The translations under genes were made by a program, and so were the position numbers. The notes beneath the pieces are model-generated. The model did not search any database, was not told where the DNA came from, and saw nothing but the letters and a program-made list of their open reading frames with translations. A stretch of DNA of 23,197 nucleotides from an uncultured Bacillota bacterium (GTDB lineage: Bacteria > Bacillota_I > Bacilli_A > RFN20 > CAG-631), in contig CABUID010000022.1 in NCBI GenBank assembly GCA_902491575.1, positions 1 through 23,197 of the forward strand, read 5' to 3'. Below, in pieces: positions 1-7,630 of the stretch (the stretch's first letter is position 1; each line of letters starts with the position of its first letter).

Positions 1-147
1 TGATAGAAATTTGATTAAAAAATAGTAAAGTTTGTATTATTTAATAAGTTTCATCGTTAAATGGCGGAAAGAAATTGACCTATTTTTTTGATGATGAAAA
101 AAATTGCAAATTCAAGAAAAAAGAATTCAATATATTTTGTTTAGTAT

Positions 148-175
148 ATAAAAAAAGTACAAATCATTGTACTTT
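148..175 (-). terminator. Hairpin terminator, minus strand
   Basis: A perfect 9-bp stem (154-162 with 167-175, AAAGTACAA/TTGTACTTT) closes a 4-nt loop. On the minus strand it is followed by a run of U (148-153). The stem is AT-rich but the U tract makes it a plausible intrinsic terminator for leftward transcription leaving the smpB region. On the plus strand the tail is poor. Confidence 0.55.
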
Positions 176-280
176 CTTTATTCCAAAGAAGTTTAAATCA
201 AATAGAACTATTAAACATTATTTTAGGCAAAGATGATCATCTTTACCATGTCTAACTTTGTTTGTAATTATTAGAAGACA

Positions 281-468
281 TGTTTTGATAATGCTGAAAA
301 ATATATTAATAAACTACTTGAAAGATGTTTAAATACTGTATATTGTGAATATGATGATATTGCTAAATCTTTAAAAAATAGAAACAGCAAATTATAAATT
401 CTTTTGTAAGAGATTCTCATAATAAGAAAATTACTAATGCTAAAACCGAGGGGTTAAAAATGCTATAA
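281..468 (+). pseudogene. Decayed ISL3-family transposase fragment
   Basis: Two plus-strand frames together resemble the C-terminal part of ISL3-family DDE transposases. From 281 one frame reads CFDNAEKYINKLLER and on to DDIAKSLKNR. After about 387 the reading moves to another frame (from 388) that reads QIINSFVRDSHNKKITNAKT followed by EG and a stop at 466-468. The family is known for a segment of the type LKNW..EIINSF followed by a TNA.TEG.N motif. The frame change near 385-388, the early stop after TEG and the missing N-terminal and catalytic parts show a dead remnant. No inverted repeats or target duplication could be identified. The family call rests on remembered motifs and is moderately sure. 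Confidence 0.5.
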
Positions 469-524
469 TAGATTTAGAAATAAAATTTTGTTTATTCTAA
501 GCGATAATGCTCCCATTAAAATGT

Positions 525-561
525 AAAAAAGGCAAAGTACTCTATTCAGCTGTACCTTGCC
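525..561 (-). terminator. Strong intrinsic terminator, minus strand
   Basis: On the minus strand the arm GGCAAGGTAC (561-552) pairs with GTACTTTGCC (540-531) with G-U pairs or a small mismatch inside, around an 11-nt loop, and is followed by six U (530-525). This is a textbook intrinsic terminator. It lies only a few bases below a promoter (573-602), with no gene between them. Confidence 0.75.
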
Positions 562-572
562 CTTCCAACTTT

Positions 573-602
573 TTATAACAAACTCCATAATCACTTTGTC
601 AA
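573..602 (-). promoter_or_regulatory. Putative sigma-A promoter in front of a terminator
   Basis: On the minus strand there is a consensus -35 TTGACA (602-597), an 18-bp spacer and a -10 TTATAA (578-573). The start would be near 566. Transcription would run straight into the terminator at 525-561, giving an RNA of about 40 nt. It could be a tiny RNA, an attenuator whose gene is lost, or a chance match. Confidence 0.45.
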
Positions 603-620
603 CTTTTTGCCAACTATTTA

Positions 621-655
621 TTTAAAGAGCATTAAAAGGTGAATGGCTCTTTTAA
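621..655. terminator. Possible bidirectional terminator below smpB
   Basis: AAAGAGCATT (624-633) pairs with AATGGCTCTTT (642-652) with one bulged G. It sits about 50 bp after the smpB stop, where a terminator is expected. The minus-strand U tail is interrupted (UUUAAAUAAAU); the plus-strand tail (UUUUAAUCUU) is slightly better. Efficiency is uncertain. Confidence 0.45.
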
Positions 656-701
656 TCTTAAAGTAACTAAAACGAATCCGATAATTTAAAAAATTTCGTT
701 T

Positions 702-1151
702 TTATCGATCTTTATGGTTTTTTAAAATATCCCTATGAATATCTTTTTCTTTTATCGAAGCTCTTTTGTCGACATTATGTTTACCTTTTGCTAAAGCAAT
801 CTCAATTTTTACACGATTGTCTTGATTAAAATATACTTTTAAAGGAATCATCGTCATTCCTTCTTTTTTTACTTTCATGGATAACTTTAATATTTCCTTC
901 TTATGTAATAAAAGTTTACGGACACGTAAAGGATCATGATTAAACAAATTACCATAAGTATATTCAGGTATGTTCATATTTAGTAAAAATAATTCATTAT
1001 TTTTGACTTGAATATAACTTTCTGATATAGAGCAATTTTTTTCACGAATAGCTTTCACTTCACTACCAATTAATTCAATTCCCGCTTCCATTTTTTCAAC
1101 AATGAAATATTCAAAAAAAGCTTTTTTATTATTTGTGACGAGTTTTAACAT
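702..1151 (-). CDS. smpB: SsrA-binding protein SmpB
   Basis: SmpB binds tmRNA and brings it to stalled ribosomes for trans-translation. The 149-residue product has the expected family length and motifs: LVTNNKKAFFEYF at the N-terminus, EAGIELIGSEVKAIR (residues 22-36), VRKLLLHKKEI (77-87), GMTMIPLKVY (98-107), and ALAKGKHNVDKR (119-130) before a basic tail. An upstream in-frame extension to 1223 exists, but the start at 1151 is chosen because it matches the family N-terminus and has AAGGAGG at 1160-1166 at good spacing. This start lies 23 bp inside the end of rnr, so the two genes are probably cotranscribed. That pairing suits their shared role, since RNase R works with tmRNA-SmpB in mRNA and protein quality control. 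No tmRNA gene is visible in the window. Confidence 0.95.
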   Translation of the reverse strand: MLKLVTNNKKAFFEYFIVEKMEAGIELIGSEVKAIREKNCSISESYIQVKNNELFLLNMNIPEYTYGNLFNHDPLRVRKLLLHKKEILKLSMKVKKEGMTMIPLKVYFNQDNRVKIEIALAKGKHNVDKRASIKEKDIHRDILKNHKDR

Positions 1152-3228
1152 TTTTTTGACCTCCTTGCTGAATCTTTGTTTCATGAGCAATATATGCAAA
1201 ATTGATTTCACCATTGCTAACATTTGTGGATATTACTTTTACTTTTAAAATATTACCAATTTTAAATTTTTTTTGATAAAAAGATAAATTATAAGAAAAT
1301 GCTCCCGGAATTGTTTCATATCGCATTAACCCTTCACATGTGTTATCTAATTTAACAAACAAACCAAAATCCACAATACCGGTAACAATACCATCATATA
1401 TGCATCCAATAAATTGATTCATATATTCAGCTTTTTTCATGTCTTCCACTTCTCTTTCTAAAGAAAGAGCCTTCCTTTCAGTCACACTTGAATTTTCAGC
1501 AGCTTGTATCAAAAATTCACTTTGATCTTTAAAATCATTTTCTACTAAATATTTTTTTAAAAAACGATGGACAATTAAGTCTGGATATCTTCGTATAGGA
1601 CTTGTAAAATGAGTATAACACTCGCTTCCAAGGCCAAAATGACCGATATTATTCACATCATAATAGGCTTTACTCATACTTCGTAATATCCAATTATTGA
1701 TGACATATTCTAAAGAAGTATCTTTTACTTTCTTTAATATTTCTTGAATTTGACGGGAAGATAAAGAGGTTTGCTTAGAATGAATACCTAAATTCATTTC
1801 TTTTAAATTTTCTAAAAGATAAGAGCGCTTTTCTTCACTAATCGGAGCATGAACACGATAAATAAAAGGTAATTGCATATAAAAAATATGAGATGCTACT
1901 GTTTCATTGGCTAAAATCATAAAGTTTTCGATGAGTTTTTCGGCTTCTCCACTAACTCTTTTTTCAATGGAAATTACTTTATTTTTCTTAGAATCCATAA
2001 TTAACTTTGCTTCATCGACATTTAATTGAATATAGCCTTGTCTTTCACTCCTTTTCGATAAAATTTGGGATAATCTTTTCATTAAAAAAAGCATCTGTTT
2101 CATGTCTTTACTATAATCCAAACGTGTTGGCTTATTTTGAAAAAGACGGTTTACATCTTCATAATCAAGACGAGCACTAGATTTTATATAAGAAGGCGTA
2201 ATTTCATAATCGATTACTTTACCTTCTTCATCAATTTCCATCATACATGACATCGTTAATCGAATTTCATCTTGATTTAAAGAACATATACCATTACTTA
2301 AAGCATGTGGTAACATCGGAATAACTCTATCCGCTAAATAGATAGAAGTTCCACGTGTAAAAGCTTCTTTATCTAACATTGAATCTTCTTGCACAAAATA
2401 GGATACATCCGCTATATGAACACCTAATAAAAAATGACCTTCATCATTTATCGTTAATGAAATGGCATCATCTAAATCTTTTGCATCTAACCCATCTATC
2501 GTAACAATCATTTCTTTTGTCATATCTTTGCGACAAGATAATTCATTATCAATTTGAGCATTTTGGATTATTTTATCGGTATATTCAAGTAGTTTTTTAT
2601 CAAATTGATAGGGAACTTCGCTTTTAACAATGGTTTTTAAAACATCCATACCTGGATCGTTTTTATGACCTAAAATTTCGATAACTTCACAATTTAAAAT
2701 AAATTCATCATATTTTAAAACTTTTAACTTGACAATATGTCCTTCTACTAAATGAAAATGATTTTTAAAACTTTTTACTTTCAATTCATATGGAAAATTT
2801 CTTTCTTCTACTACAAATTCATGATTATGATAAATCGCTACAAGTTCCCATAAACTATGGGATAAAATGTCCATTACTTCAGCTGTCATGTCCTGGTTCA
2901 CATGAACTCTAACTTTATCATTTAAATAAGCATTTTTTAAATGTTCATTATAGACCACGACTCTATTACCATCATTTAACTCTATAATGGCTGAGTATTT
3001 TTTTAAACTTTTTACTTTGCCTAAAAAAATATTGACTTTTTGAGCAAGGTGAATAAATCCTTTACTAGTGATGTAAAGAATGCCTTCTTCTTCCAATTCG
3101 TTAATTGCTTTTACAAAATTTTTAAATTCCAAAGCATCTATGTTTAATGAAAAAGAAAGTTCATCAATATTCTCTTTGTTATATTCTATTGAAGAAATGT
3201 AATTTAGTATTTTTTCTTTAATTTCCAT
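1129..3228 (-). CDS. rnr: Ribonuclease R (RNase II/RNB family)
   Basis: Processive 3'-5' exoribonuclease that degrades structured RNA and takes part in tmRNA-linked decay. The 699-residue product has an N-terminal winged-helix-like segment (about 1-62), cold-shock/OB domains (about 65-190), the RNB catalytic domain (about 235-560) and an S1 domain (about 607-685). The catalytic aspartates fit the pattern D-x5-D-x-D-D at 245, 251, 253 and 254 (IDGLDAKDLDDAIS). The RNB signature HFTSPIRRYPDLIVHRFL is at 540-557. The C-terminal basic tail is short, giving a length slightly below many RNase R proteins. AAGGAA lies about 10 nt upstream of the start. The gene follows secG, separated by a terminator-like hairpin at 3279-3304, so expression needs read-through or a promoter I could not place. 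It overlaps smpB by 23 bp. Confidence 0.96.
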   Translation of the reverse strand: MEIKEKILNYISSIEYNKENIDELSFSLNIDALEFKNFVKAINELEEEGILYITSKGFIHLAQKVNIFLGKVKSLKKYSAIIELNDGNRVVVYNEHLKNAYLNDKVRVHVNQDMTAEVMDILSHSLWELVAIYHNHEFVVEERNFPYELKVKSFKNHFHLVEGHIVKLKVLKYDEFILNCEVIEILGHKNDPGMDVLKTIVKSEVPYQFDKKLLEYTDKIIQNAQIDNELSCRKDMTKEMIVTIDGLDAKDLDDAISLTINDEGHFLLGVHIADVSYFVQEDSMLDKEAFTRGTSIYLADRVIPMLPHALSNGICSLNQDEIRLTMSCMMEIDEEGKVIDYEITPSYIKSSARLDYEDVNRLFQNKPTRLDYSKDMKQMLFLMKRLSQILSKRSERQGYIQLNVDEAKLIMDSKKNKVISIEKRVSGEAEKLIENFMILANETVASHIFYMQLPFIYRVHAPISEEKRSYLLENLKEMNLGIHSKQTSLSSRQIQEILKKVKDTSLEYVINNWILRSMSKAYYDVNNIGHFGLGSECYTHFTSPIRRYPDLIVHRFLKKYLVENDFKDQSEFLIQAAENSSVTERKALSLEREVEDMKKAEYMNQFIGCIYDGIVTGIVDFGLFVKLDNTCEGLMRYETIPGAFSYNLSFYQKKFKIGNILKVKVISTNVSNGEINFAYIAHETKIQQGGQKNVKTRHK

Positions 3229-3278
3229 AATATTCCTTTCTTAGTTTTACCCATAAATACTGAAATAAACTATTGATT

Positions 3279-3304
3279 AAAAAAAAGAGCCAACTGCTCT
3301 TTTT
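3279..3304 (-). terminator. Terminator after secG
   Basis: The minus strand carries AAAAGAGC (3303-3296), a 5-nt loop and GCTCTTTT (3290-3283), continued by a U run to 3279. The hairpin begins at the secG stop codon. It lies between secG and rnr, so it may separate them or only attenuate rnr-smpB. Confidence 0.7.
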
Positions 3305-3530
3305 ATAAAATCTTAATTAAAACTGCCAAAGTCATAAAGCAAATTCCAGAAATCAATGTGATTCTTGATACGACCTTTTCAAGACCTCTTTCTTTGACAT
3401 TAGAAAACAGATTCATTCCTCCACCCATAATGGCTCCAGAAGCTCCTGCAGATTTTCCTCCTTGTAAAAGAGTTGCAACAACAAGTACACCTGCTGATAT
3501 AAAAAATAAGATATGTAACACAATTGACAT
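3303..3530 (-). CDS. secG: Protein-export membrane protein SecG
   Basis: SecG is the small accessory subunit of the SecYEG translocon in the cytoplasmic membrane. The 75-residue product has the family layout: a first membrane helix (about 3-22), the signature segment LLQGGKSAGASGAIMGGG (21-38) in the cytoplasmic loop, and a second helix (about 53-74). A strong ribosome binding site, TTAGGAGGT, lies 8 nt upstream of the ATG. The order secG-rnr-smpB is a common cluster in Firmicutes and supports all three calls. A promoter with an extended -10 (3591-3599) and a terminator (3279-3304) suggest secG can be transcribed on its own. Confidence 0.95.
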   Translation of the reverse strand: MSIVLHILFFISAGVLVVATLLQGGKSAGASGAIMGGGMNLFSNVKERGLEKVVSRITLISGICFMTLAVLIKIL

Positions 3531-3590
3531 CGTAATACCTCCTAAAATAATCTAAAACTATGATAAATCACTTTTATAGACTATAAAAAT

Positions 3591-3599
3591 AGTATACCA
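3591..3599 (-). promoter_or_regulatory. Extended -10 promoter of secG
   Basis: The minus strand shows TGG-TATACT (3599-3591), an extended -10 element, about 60 bp upstream of the secG start. No good -35 is seen at 17 bp, which is usual for TGn-type promoters. Confidence 0.55.
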
Positions 3600-3664
3600 T
3601 AATTAAAAGAATAAATAAACTTATTTTTGAAAAAGATGAAATTGAAATATAAAAATACTTATTT

Positions 3665-4180
3665 TTATTCGCTTAACATCGTTGTTTGGGTATAAACACG
3701 TGATTTTAACTCTTGATTTAATAAATAAAGACTTCTTGAATCTTGACCAAACAATTCCATTTTCTTAACTAAATCTTCTGCATTTTTCTCTTCTTCTAGT
3801 TGTTCTTTAATGAACCAGTCTAAAAATTGCATTGTTTTATAATCTTTTATTGAAAAAGCTTCATTATATATATTTGTGATAAGTTCTGTTACATATCGTT
3901 CATGTTCAAGACCTGCATGAAGAACTTCCATCGCTTTAGCAAACTCTTTATTTGGTTTAGCAATTGAATCAAAAGTAACACGAACACCATTATCAATAAG
4001 GTATTTTCTTAATAAATAGGCATGATCTCTTTCTTCTTGTGCTTGAATTTCATACCAGTGAGCAAAACCATCTAGTCCTAAATCTTCGCAATAATTTGCA
4101 AAATCTAAATATAAATAAGCTGAATAAAATTCTTTATTGATTTGATCATTAATTAATTTTGAAATTTTTTCATTTAACAT
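3665..4180 (-). CDS. ftnA: Non-haem ferritin (FtnA-like)
   Basis: Iron-storage protein that oxidises Fe2+ and keeps it as a mineral core inside a 24-subunit shell. The 171-residue product aligns with bacterial FtnA at the iron sites: E17, E50 and H53 (in QEERDHA), E94 (in LEHER), and E126, Q127, E129 and E130 (in KEQLEEE). All ferroxidase-centre ligands are therefore present; the protein is a ferritin, not a Dps or haem bacterioferritin. The start at 4180 is preferred to an in-frame ATG at 4201 because it matches the family N-terminus (MLNEKISKLINDQIN) and has AAAGGAG just upstream. A near-consensus promoter (4206-4234) lies in front, so it is probably expressed alone. No terminator is obvious between it and the secG promoter. 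No Fur-like operator was identified. Confidence 0.95.
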   Translation of the reverse strand: MLNEKISKLINDQINKEFYSAYLYLDFANYCEDLGLDGFAHWYEIQAQEERDHAYLLRKYLIDNGVRVTFDSIAKPNKEFAKAMEVLHAGLEHERYVTELITNIYNEAFSIKDYKTMQFLDWFIKEQLEEEKNAEDLVKKMELFGQDSRSLYLLNQELKSRVYTQTTMLSE

Positions 4181-4205
4181 ATATTTTCTCCTTTTAAACA
4201 CGTAT

Positions 4206-4234
4206 ATTATAATTTATCTCTTCGTATTAATCAA
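4206..4234 (-). promoter_or_regulatory. Promoter of ftnA
   Basis: The minus strand has -35 TTGATT (4234-4229), a 17-bp spacer and -10 TATAAT (4211-4206), placed just upstream of the ftnA ribosome binding site. The 5' leader would be only about 20 nt. Confidence 0.75.
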
Positions 4235-4252
4235 GAATTTGCTTCTTTTAAA

Positions 4253-4290
4253 ATAAAAAACTTCCGACAATGGTTATGTCCGAAGTTTTT
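4253..4290 (-). terminator. Terminator of the OB-fold lipoprotein gene
   Basis: The minus strand has AACTTCGGACA, a 7-nt loop and TGTCGGAAGTT with a single G-G mismatch, followed by a run of six U. It begins a few bases after the lipoprotein stop codon and isolates that gene from ftnA. Confidence 0.75.
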
Positions 4291-4296
4291 AAAATT

Positions 4297-6384
4297 TTAT
4301 TGACTAATATGTGCCGTATTCAATACTTTACCATCCTCAGTAATGATGGAAAGTACACATGCTTTATATACACTTTTTGTATTCCAATTACATAAAGCAA
4401 CTTCCATTTTTACAGTTTGATTTGCATATGGTTGTAAAAATGCATATTGGCTATTGCCACTAGCGTATAAAGTAATATACTCTGCACTATCAGCACTAGC
4501 ATTAATGGAATAATTATATTGATTTTGTTTAATATATGCCTCAATAACAAATACTTGCGTTGTATAATCAACCATTGCATCTTCAATTTTATTAAAAACA
4601 TCCATAAAAGTAGTTTCAGTGAAGGAAGCAGTTGAATATTCATAACTACCATAATTATTTTGAAGTACTGTAGCAGAATCAATACAAGATTGACCAATAA
4701 TATTCTCTGCATCTTTTGTAATATGGCTTCTAGTACCTTTAATAATAACTTCATTACCTAATTTAAGTAAAGCCAAATCATCTGCTGAAGTTAAGCGAAC
4801 CGTGATGGAACCTGTCTCATCTATTAAATATAAACCTGATTTTTGATTTACAGTAGAAGAAGAAACAATACCTTTAACGATTACTTCCGTACCATCCTCT
4901 GTTTCAATAGCTTCTTTTACTGTTAAAGTCTCCACACTTATAGACTCATTAACAGTAATCGTTACAGTCATTTGATCGGAATAATTCTTGTAAGAAGCAT
5001 TAATCGTAACTACTGCTGTTCCAGCATTTTTAGTATGCATAATTGTTTTAGAATCTATTGTTTCAAAGTAAACTGAATTTGTATTACTTGAAGTATAAGT
5101 AAGTACTACATTTTCAATGTTAAGCAAACTAGAAGTAACAGAAGTAACTACTTCAAGTTCTGGATCAGCATTATAAGATTGTAAAAATTGAGAAGCAGCA
5201 AAATAATCTAATGCAAAACGAGGTGCTTTGCTTTCATCAAATTGGAAATCTTCTTCCATCACTTGAATTGGTAAGAAACGATAAACACATCCAGTAGCTG
5301 TTGATTTACAATTAATTGGTGATAAATATACTGTACAAACTTTTCCATCATAAGTATCTAACCAAGAAAAATCATTACCATTATTTTGTGTGTAAGTATA
5401 CGTTCCTGTTTTATCATCTAAATCATCAAAGTAATAATTTACGAATCCTTCTCCTAATGATTTATGAATGACTGCATTAACTTTATAAATGTTTGTTGTA
5501 ATATTATTGGTTAATGGTGTTTCTAATATATCTTTGATTGTTGTTTCACTAACCCAAGACAAATCCACATTAGAAGTAGCCTTATCGTTTTCAATAATAT
5601 AAGGTAAAGCTAATTGGTTAGAGCCTTGATAGCCAAATTGTTTAGCATATTGTATTTCACTATCTAGCACATAGAAATCTTTTTGTGCAGCAACGGTTAT
5701 TGTATTTCCAACTTTTACTTGTTGTGCAGCATCTCCACCATAAACGTAAATTGATGCTTCGTTATCGGTAAGATAAAATCCATTTGGATTCATACCATTA
5801 GAGTAAGTGATGGCTGCTACTACTCCTGAAACTTTTACTTTTACATCATCAGCAACTTCACGTGCTTGAAGAATTGTTTTTTCAGCATATTGAGTTAAAT
5901 CAACTTTGTCAGAAACATCTACTTTTTTCCAAGCAATTAAAGTTGATTTGCCCATTTCTGGTGAATCTTTATACATTTTTAAAGAACCATATACAACGAT
6001 TTCATCACCGGCACTTGGTTTTTCAGGTAAATCAGCAAATAAACTTCCATCTTCACCATAGACACCATAAATATATAAAGAATCAGTTCCATCAGTAATC
6101 GTCAATTCACCAAAAGTCGAATTACTAATACTTGTGATTTTGCCGGCAACATAATATTTTTCAGTTGTTTCAGTTGTGCCAGCAGCATTTGCTATAGCAA
6201 TAGCTTGTGCAATAGAAATTGTTTCATAACTTGGTTTATCACTTGAATTGGATTCATAAGAAGAATCACTATCAACATTAGAAGGTAAAGATGAATTCGA
6301 ATTTGAATTATCTACTTTTCCACAACCAACTAATGCCAATAAAATCGTAAGACCTAAAGCATAAGTAAATTTTTTCTGTTTCAT
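4297..6384 (-). CDS. Large surface lipoprotein with OB-like modules
   Basis: Predicted lipoprotein of 695 residues; function unknown. A signal peptide ends in lipobox LVGC with Cys21, followed by a Ser/Asn-rich linker (22-55). The rest looks modular. Segments at about 55-155, 165-262, 278-378, 482-575 and 588-685 each carry an opening helix-like stretch (such as TISIAQAIAIANAA or TILQAREVA), a 'Y-V-x-G-x-I/V' strand, a 'D-x-x-G/A-S-I-x-V' strand and a 'vG-x-x-I-x-V-x-G' strand. This is the pattern of extracellular OB-fold domains seen in YhcR-type nucleases. The stretch at about 395-480 resembles a bacterial Ig-like (Big) domain. No nuclease or other catalytic motif is visible, so binding of a ligand at the cell surface is more likely than catalysis. 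It has its own promoter and terminator. Attachment depends on Lgt, encoded in this window. Confidence 0.8.
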   Translation of the reverse strand: MKQKKFTYALGLTILLALVGCGKVDNSNSNSSLPSNVDSDSSYESNSSDKPSYETISIAQAIAIANAAGTTETTEKYYVAGKITSISNSTFGELTITDGTDSLYIYGVYGEDGSLFADLPEKPSAGDEIVVYGSLKMYKDSPEMGKSTLIAWKKVDVSDKVDLTQYAEKTILQAREVADDVKVKVSGVVAAITYSNGMNPNGFYLTDNEASIYVYGGDAAQQVKVGNTITVAAQKDFYVLDSEIQYAKQFGYQGSNQLALPYIIENDKATSNVDLSWVSETTIKDILETPLTNNITTNIYKVNAVIHKSLGEGFVNYYFDDLDDKTGTYTYTQNNGNDFSWLDTYDGKVCTVYLSPINCKSTATGCVYRFLPIQVMEEDFQFDESKAPRFALDYFAASQFLQSYNADPELEVVTSVTSSLLNIENVVLTYTSSNTNSVYFETIDSKTIMHTKNAGTAVVTINASYKNYSDQMTVTITVNESISVETLTVKEAIETEDGTEVIVKGIVSSSTVNQKSGLYLIDETGSITVRLTSADDLALLKLGNEVIIKGTRSHITKDAENIIGQSCIDSATVLQNNYGSYEYSTASFTETTFMDVFNKIEDAMVDYTTQVFVIEAYIKQNQYNYSINASADSAEYITLYASGNSQYAFLQPYANQTVKMEVALCNWNTKSVYKACVLSIITEDGKVLNTAHISQ

Positions 6385-6423
6385 TTTGACTCCTTTTTTT
6401 AGTTTTGGATTAAATCCGTAGAC

Positions 6424-6451
6424 ATTATAACATATTTTTTTCTTTTTTCAA
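6424..6451 (-). promoter_or_regulatory. Promoter of the OB-fold lipoprotein gene
   Basis: The minus strand has -35 TTGAAA (6451-6446), a 16-bp A-rich spacer and -10 TATAAT (6429-6424), about 40 bp upstream of the lipoprotein start. A GGAG ribosome binding site follows. Confidence 0.65.
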
Positions 6452-6489
6452 ATTTATTAAAAAAAATTTTATTTAACATAAATATCCAA

Positions 6490-7482
6490 TTATAAAATAT
6501 AAACGAGCCAATTAAACCATTCTGGATAAACATTACGAAGTATAATACATGTCAAATAAATTGCATATAAAATAAGTAAAACAGAGCCTTTTAATTTGCT
6601 AATCTTATAAGATTTAAATGCAAAAACAAAAATTAATACAGCACTTAACGTCATAATAATAACATCTACCATGCTTGTCCAGGCAATTTCAATTGGACGG
6701 ATAATGGATGATAATCCTAAAATCAATAAAACATTAAAAATACTCGAACCGATTGCATTTCCTACTGCAATATCATTTTCACCTTTTTTAGCAGCTACAA
6801 TACTGGTTACAAGTTCTGGAAGTGATGTACCAACGGAAACAATTGTTAAGCCAACCAGTAATTCACTCATTCCTAATTTTAAAGCGATATCACTCGCTGA
6901 ATTTACAACGAGTTCGCCACCAAAAATAATTCCAGCCATTCCAATCAAAACAAACAAAACATTAATGTACCATTTTCTTTTTTTATCCTCTTCTTTGATT
7001 GTTTCTTGGCTATTTGTTTCTTTTTTGTTTCGAATGACCAAAAAGACAATATAAGAAATAAATAAAACAAAAAGTACAATCGATTCCCAAAGTTGTAAAA
7101 CATTAGGTGAAATAAGAAAAGCAAATAAAAATAGTAAAACATAAATACCTATTAGTATAGGAATATCATATTTATACATACTTTTTTGAACAATCATGGG
7201 AGCAAATAAAGCACTAAAACCAACAACTACTAAAACATTGAAAATGTTAGAGCCAATTACATTTCCAAAACTCATATCATTTTTTCCTTGTATTGCTGAA
7301 TTTACACTCACACTTAATTCTGGCAAACTTGTTCCGATGCTAACTAAAGTTAATCCTATGATTAATGGCGATATTTTCATTGCTTTGGCGATTTTACTTG
7401 AGCCATCTACAAAAAAGTCAGCACCTTTAATTAATAGCACCATTCCTAAAATTAATAAAATTATATTGTAAAACATTTCCAT
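6490..7482 (-). CDS. CaCA-family sodium/calcium-type cation exchanger
   Basis: Inner-membrane cation antiporter of the Ca2+/cation antiporter superfamily (YrbG-like), 330 residues and about ten membrane helices. The two inverted alpha repeats are clear. Repeat 1 has SIGTSLPELSVS (48-59) and GNVIGSNIFN (73-82); repeat 2 has SVGTSLPELVTS (216-227) and GNAIGSSIFN (241-250). The conserved glutamates of both GTSLPEL motifs (E55, E223) are present, and Ser replaces the second Asn in repeat 2. A charged cytoplasmic loop lies at about 150-170. The ATG at 7482 follows GAAAGGAG at good spacing. A yybP-ykoY Mn2+ riboswitch with a terminator lies directly upstream, so the physiological substrate may include Mn2+, though the family usually moves Ca2+. 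No terminator is obvious after the gene. Confidence 0.92.
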   Translation of the reverse strand: MEMFYNIILLILGMVLLIKGADFFVDGSSKIAKAMKISPLIIGLTLVSIGTSLPELSVSVNSAIQGKNDMSFGNVIGSNIFNVLVVVGFSALFAPMIVQKSMYKYDIPILIGIYVLLFLFAFLISPNVLQLWESIVLFVLFISYIVFLVIRNKKETNSQETIKEEDKKRKWYINVLFVLIGMAGIIFGGELVVNSASDIALKLGMSELLVGLTIVSVGTSLPELVTSIVAAKKGENDIAVGNAIGSSIFNVLLILGLSSIIRPIEIAWTSMVDVIIMTLSAVLIFVFAFKSYKISKLKGSVLLILYAIYLTCIILRNVYPEWFNWLVYIL

Positions 7483-7500
7483 ATTAGCCCCACTCCTTTC

Positions 7501-7540
7501 AATTAAAAAGACTCTTATCCCTAGTATGGATAAAAGTCTT
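7501..7540 (-). terminator. Riboswitch-controlled terminator
   Basis: The minus strand has AAGACTTTTATCC (7540-7528) pairing with GGATAAGAGTCTT (7520-7508) with G-U wobble, followed by a short U run. It stands between the aptamer and the exchanger start. Its 5' arm includes CTTTTATC (7536-7529), the same bases that close the aptamer P1 helix, so the two structures exclude each other. Confidence 0.8.
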
Positions 7541-7622
7541 GAATTTTAAAATGAATCCGAGTAATAATTACTGGCTTGACGAATTCATTCCATATTACTA
7601 TGGTTTCTACTCCCTTTCAATC
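7529..7622 (-). promoter_or_regulatory. yybP-ykoY (manganese) riboswitch aptamer
   Basis: On the minus strand, P1 forms from GATTGAAAG (7622-7614) and CTTTTATC (7536-7529) with one bulged U. It is followed by the conserved GGGAGTAG block. Further in, AATGAAT-TCGTCA-AGCC-AGTAA-TTAT-TTACT-CGG-ATTCATT has the same build as the conserved second leg of yybP-ykoY aptamers, with TCGTCA on one side and CGG on the other of a closed helix. Known members bind Mn2+ and control Mn exporters such as MntP and P-type ATPases. Because P1 shares bases with the terminator arm, metal binding should hold the terminator open and turn the exchanger on. The promoter start falls at the 5' edge of P1. Confidence 0.88.
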
Positions 7623-7630
7623 GCAAAATT

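Larger units (their letters stand above)
1..701. other. Gene-poor region with IS remnant and terminators
   Basis: This stretch has no intact coding sequence. It holds, left to right: AT-rich sequence with no recognisable content (1-147), a hairpin terminator (148-175), a decayed ISL3-like transposase segment on the plus strand (281-468), a strong minus-strand terminator (525-561) directly below a minus-strand promoter (573-602), and a hairpin just below smpB (621-655). In many bacteria the tmRNA gene ssrA lies next to smpB. I looked for a tmRNA 3' end (CCACCA, tRNA-like acceptor) here and did not find one. The region looks like a decayed insertion site. Confidence 0.6.

Noticed and set aside
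1..701. tmRNA (ssrA) gene beside smpB
   Set aside because: Neither strand shows a tRNA-like end (CCACCA), a tag reading frame or the usual 5' GGGG start. It probably lies elsewhere.
4410..4754. 114-codon minus-strand frame inside the OB-fold lipoprotein gene
   Set aside because: It is an alternate frame of the lipoprotein gene, with low-complexity Leu/Ile-rich translation and no start signals.
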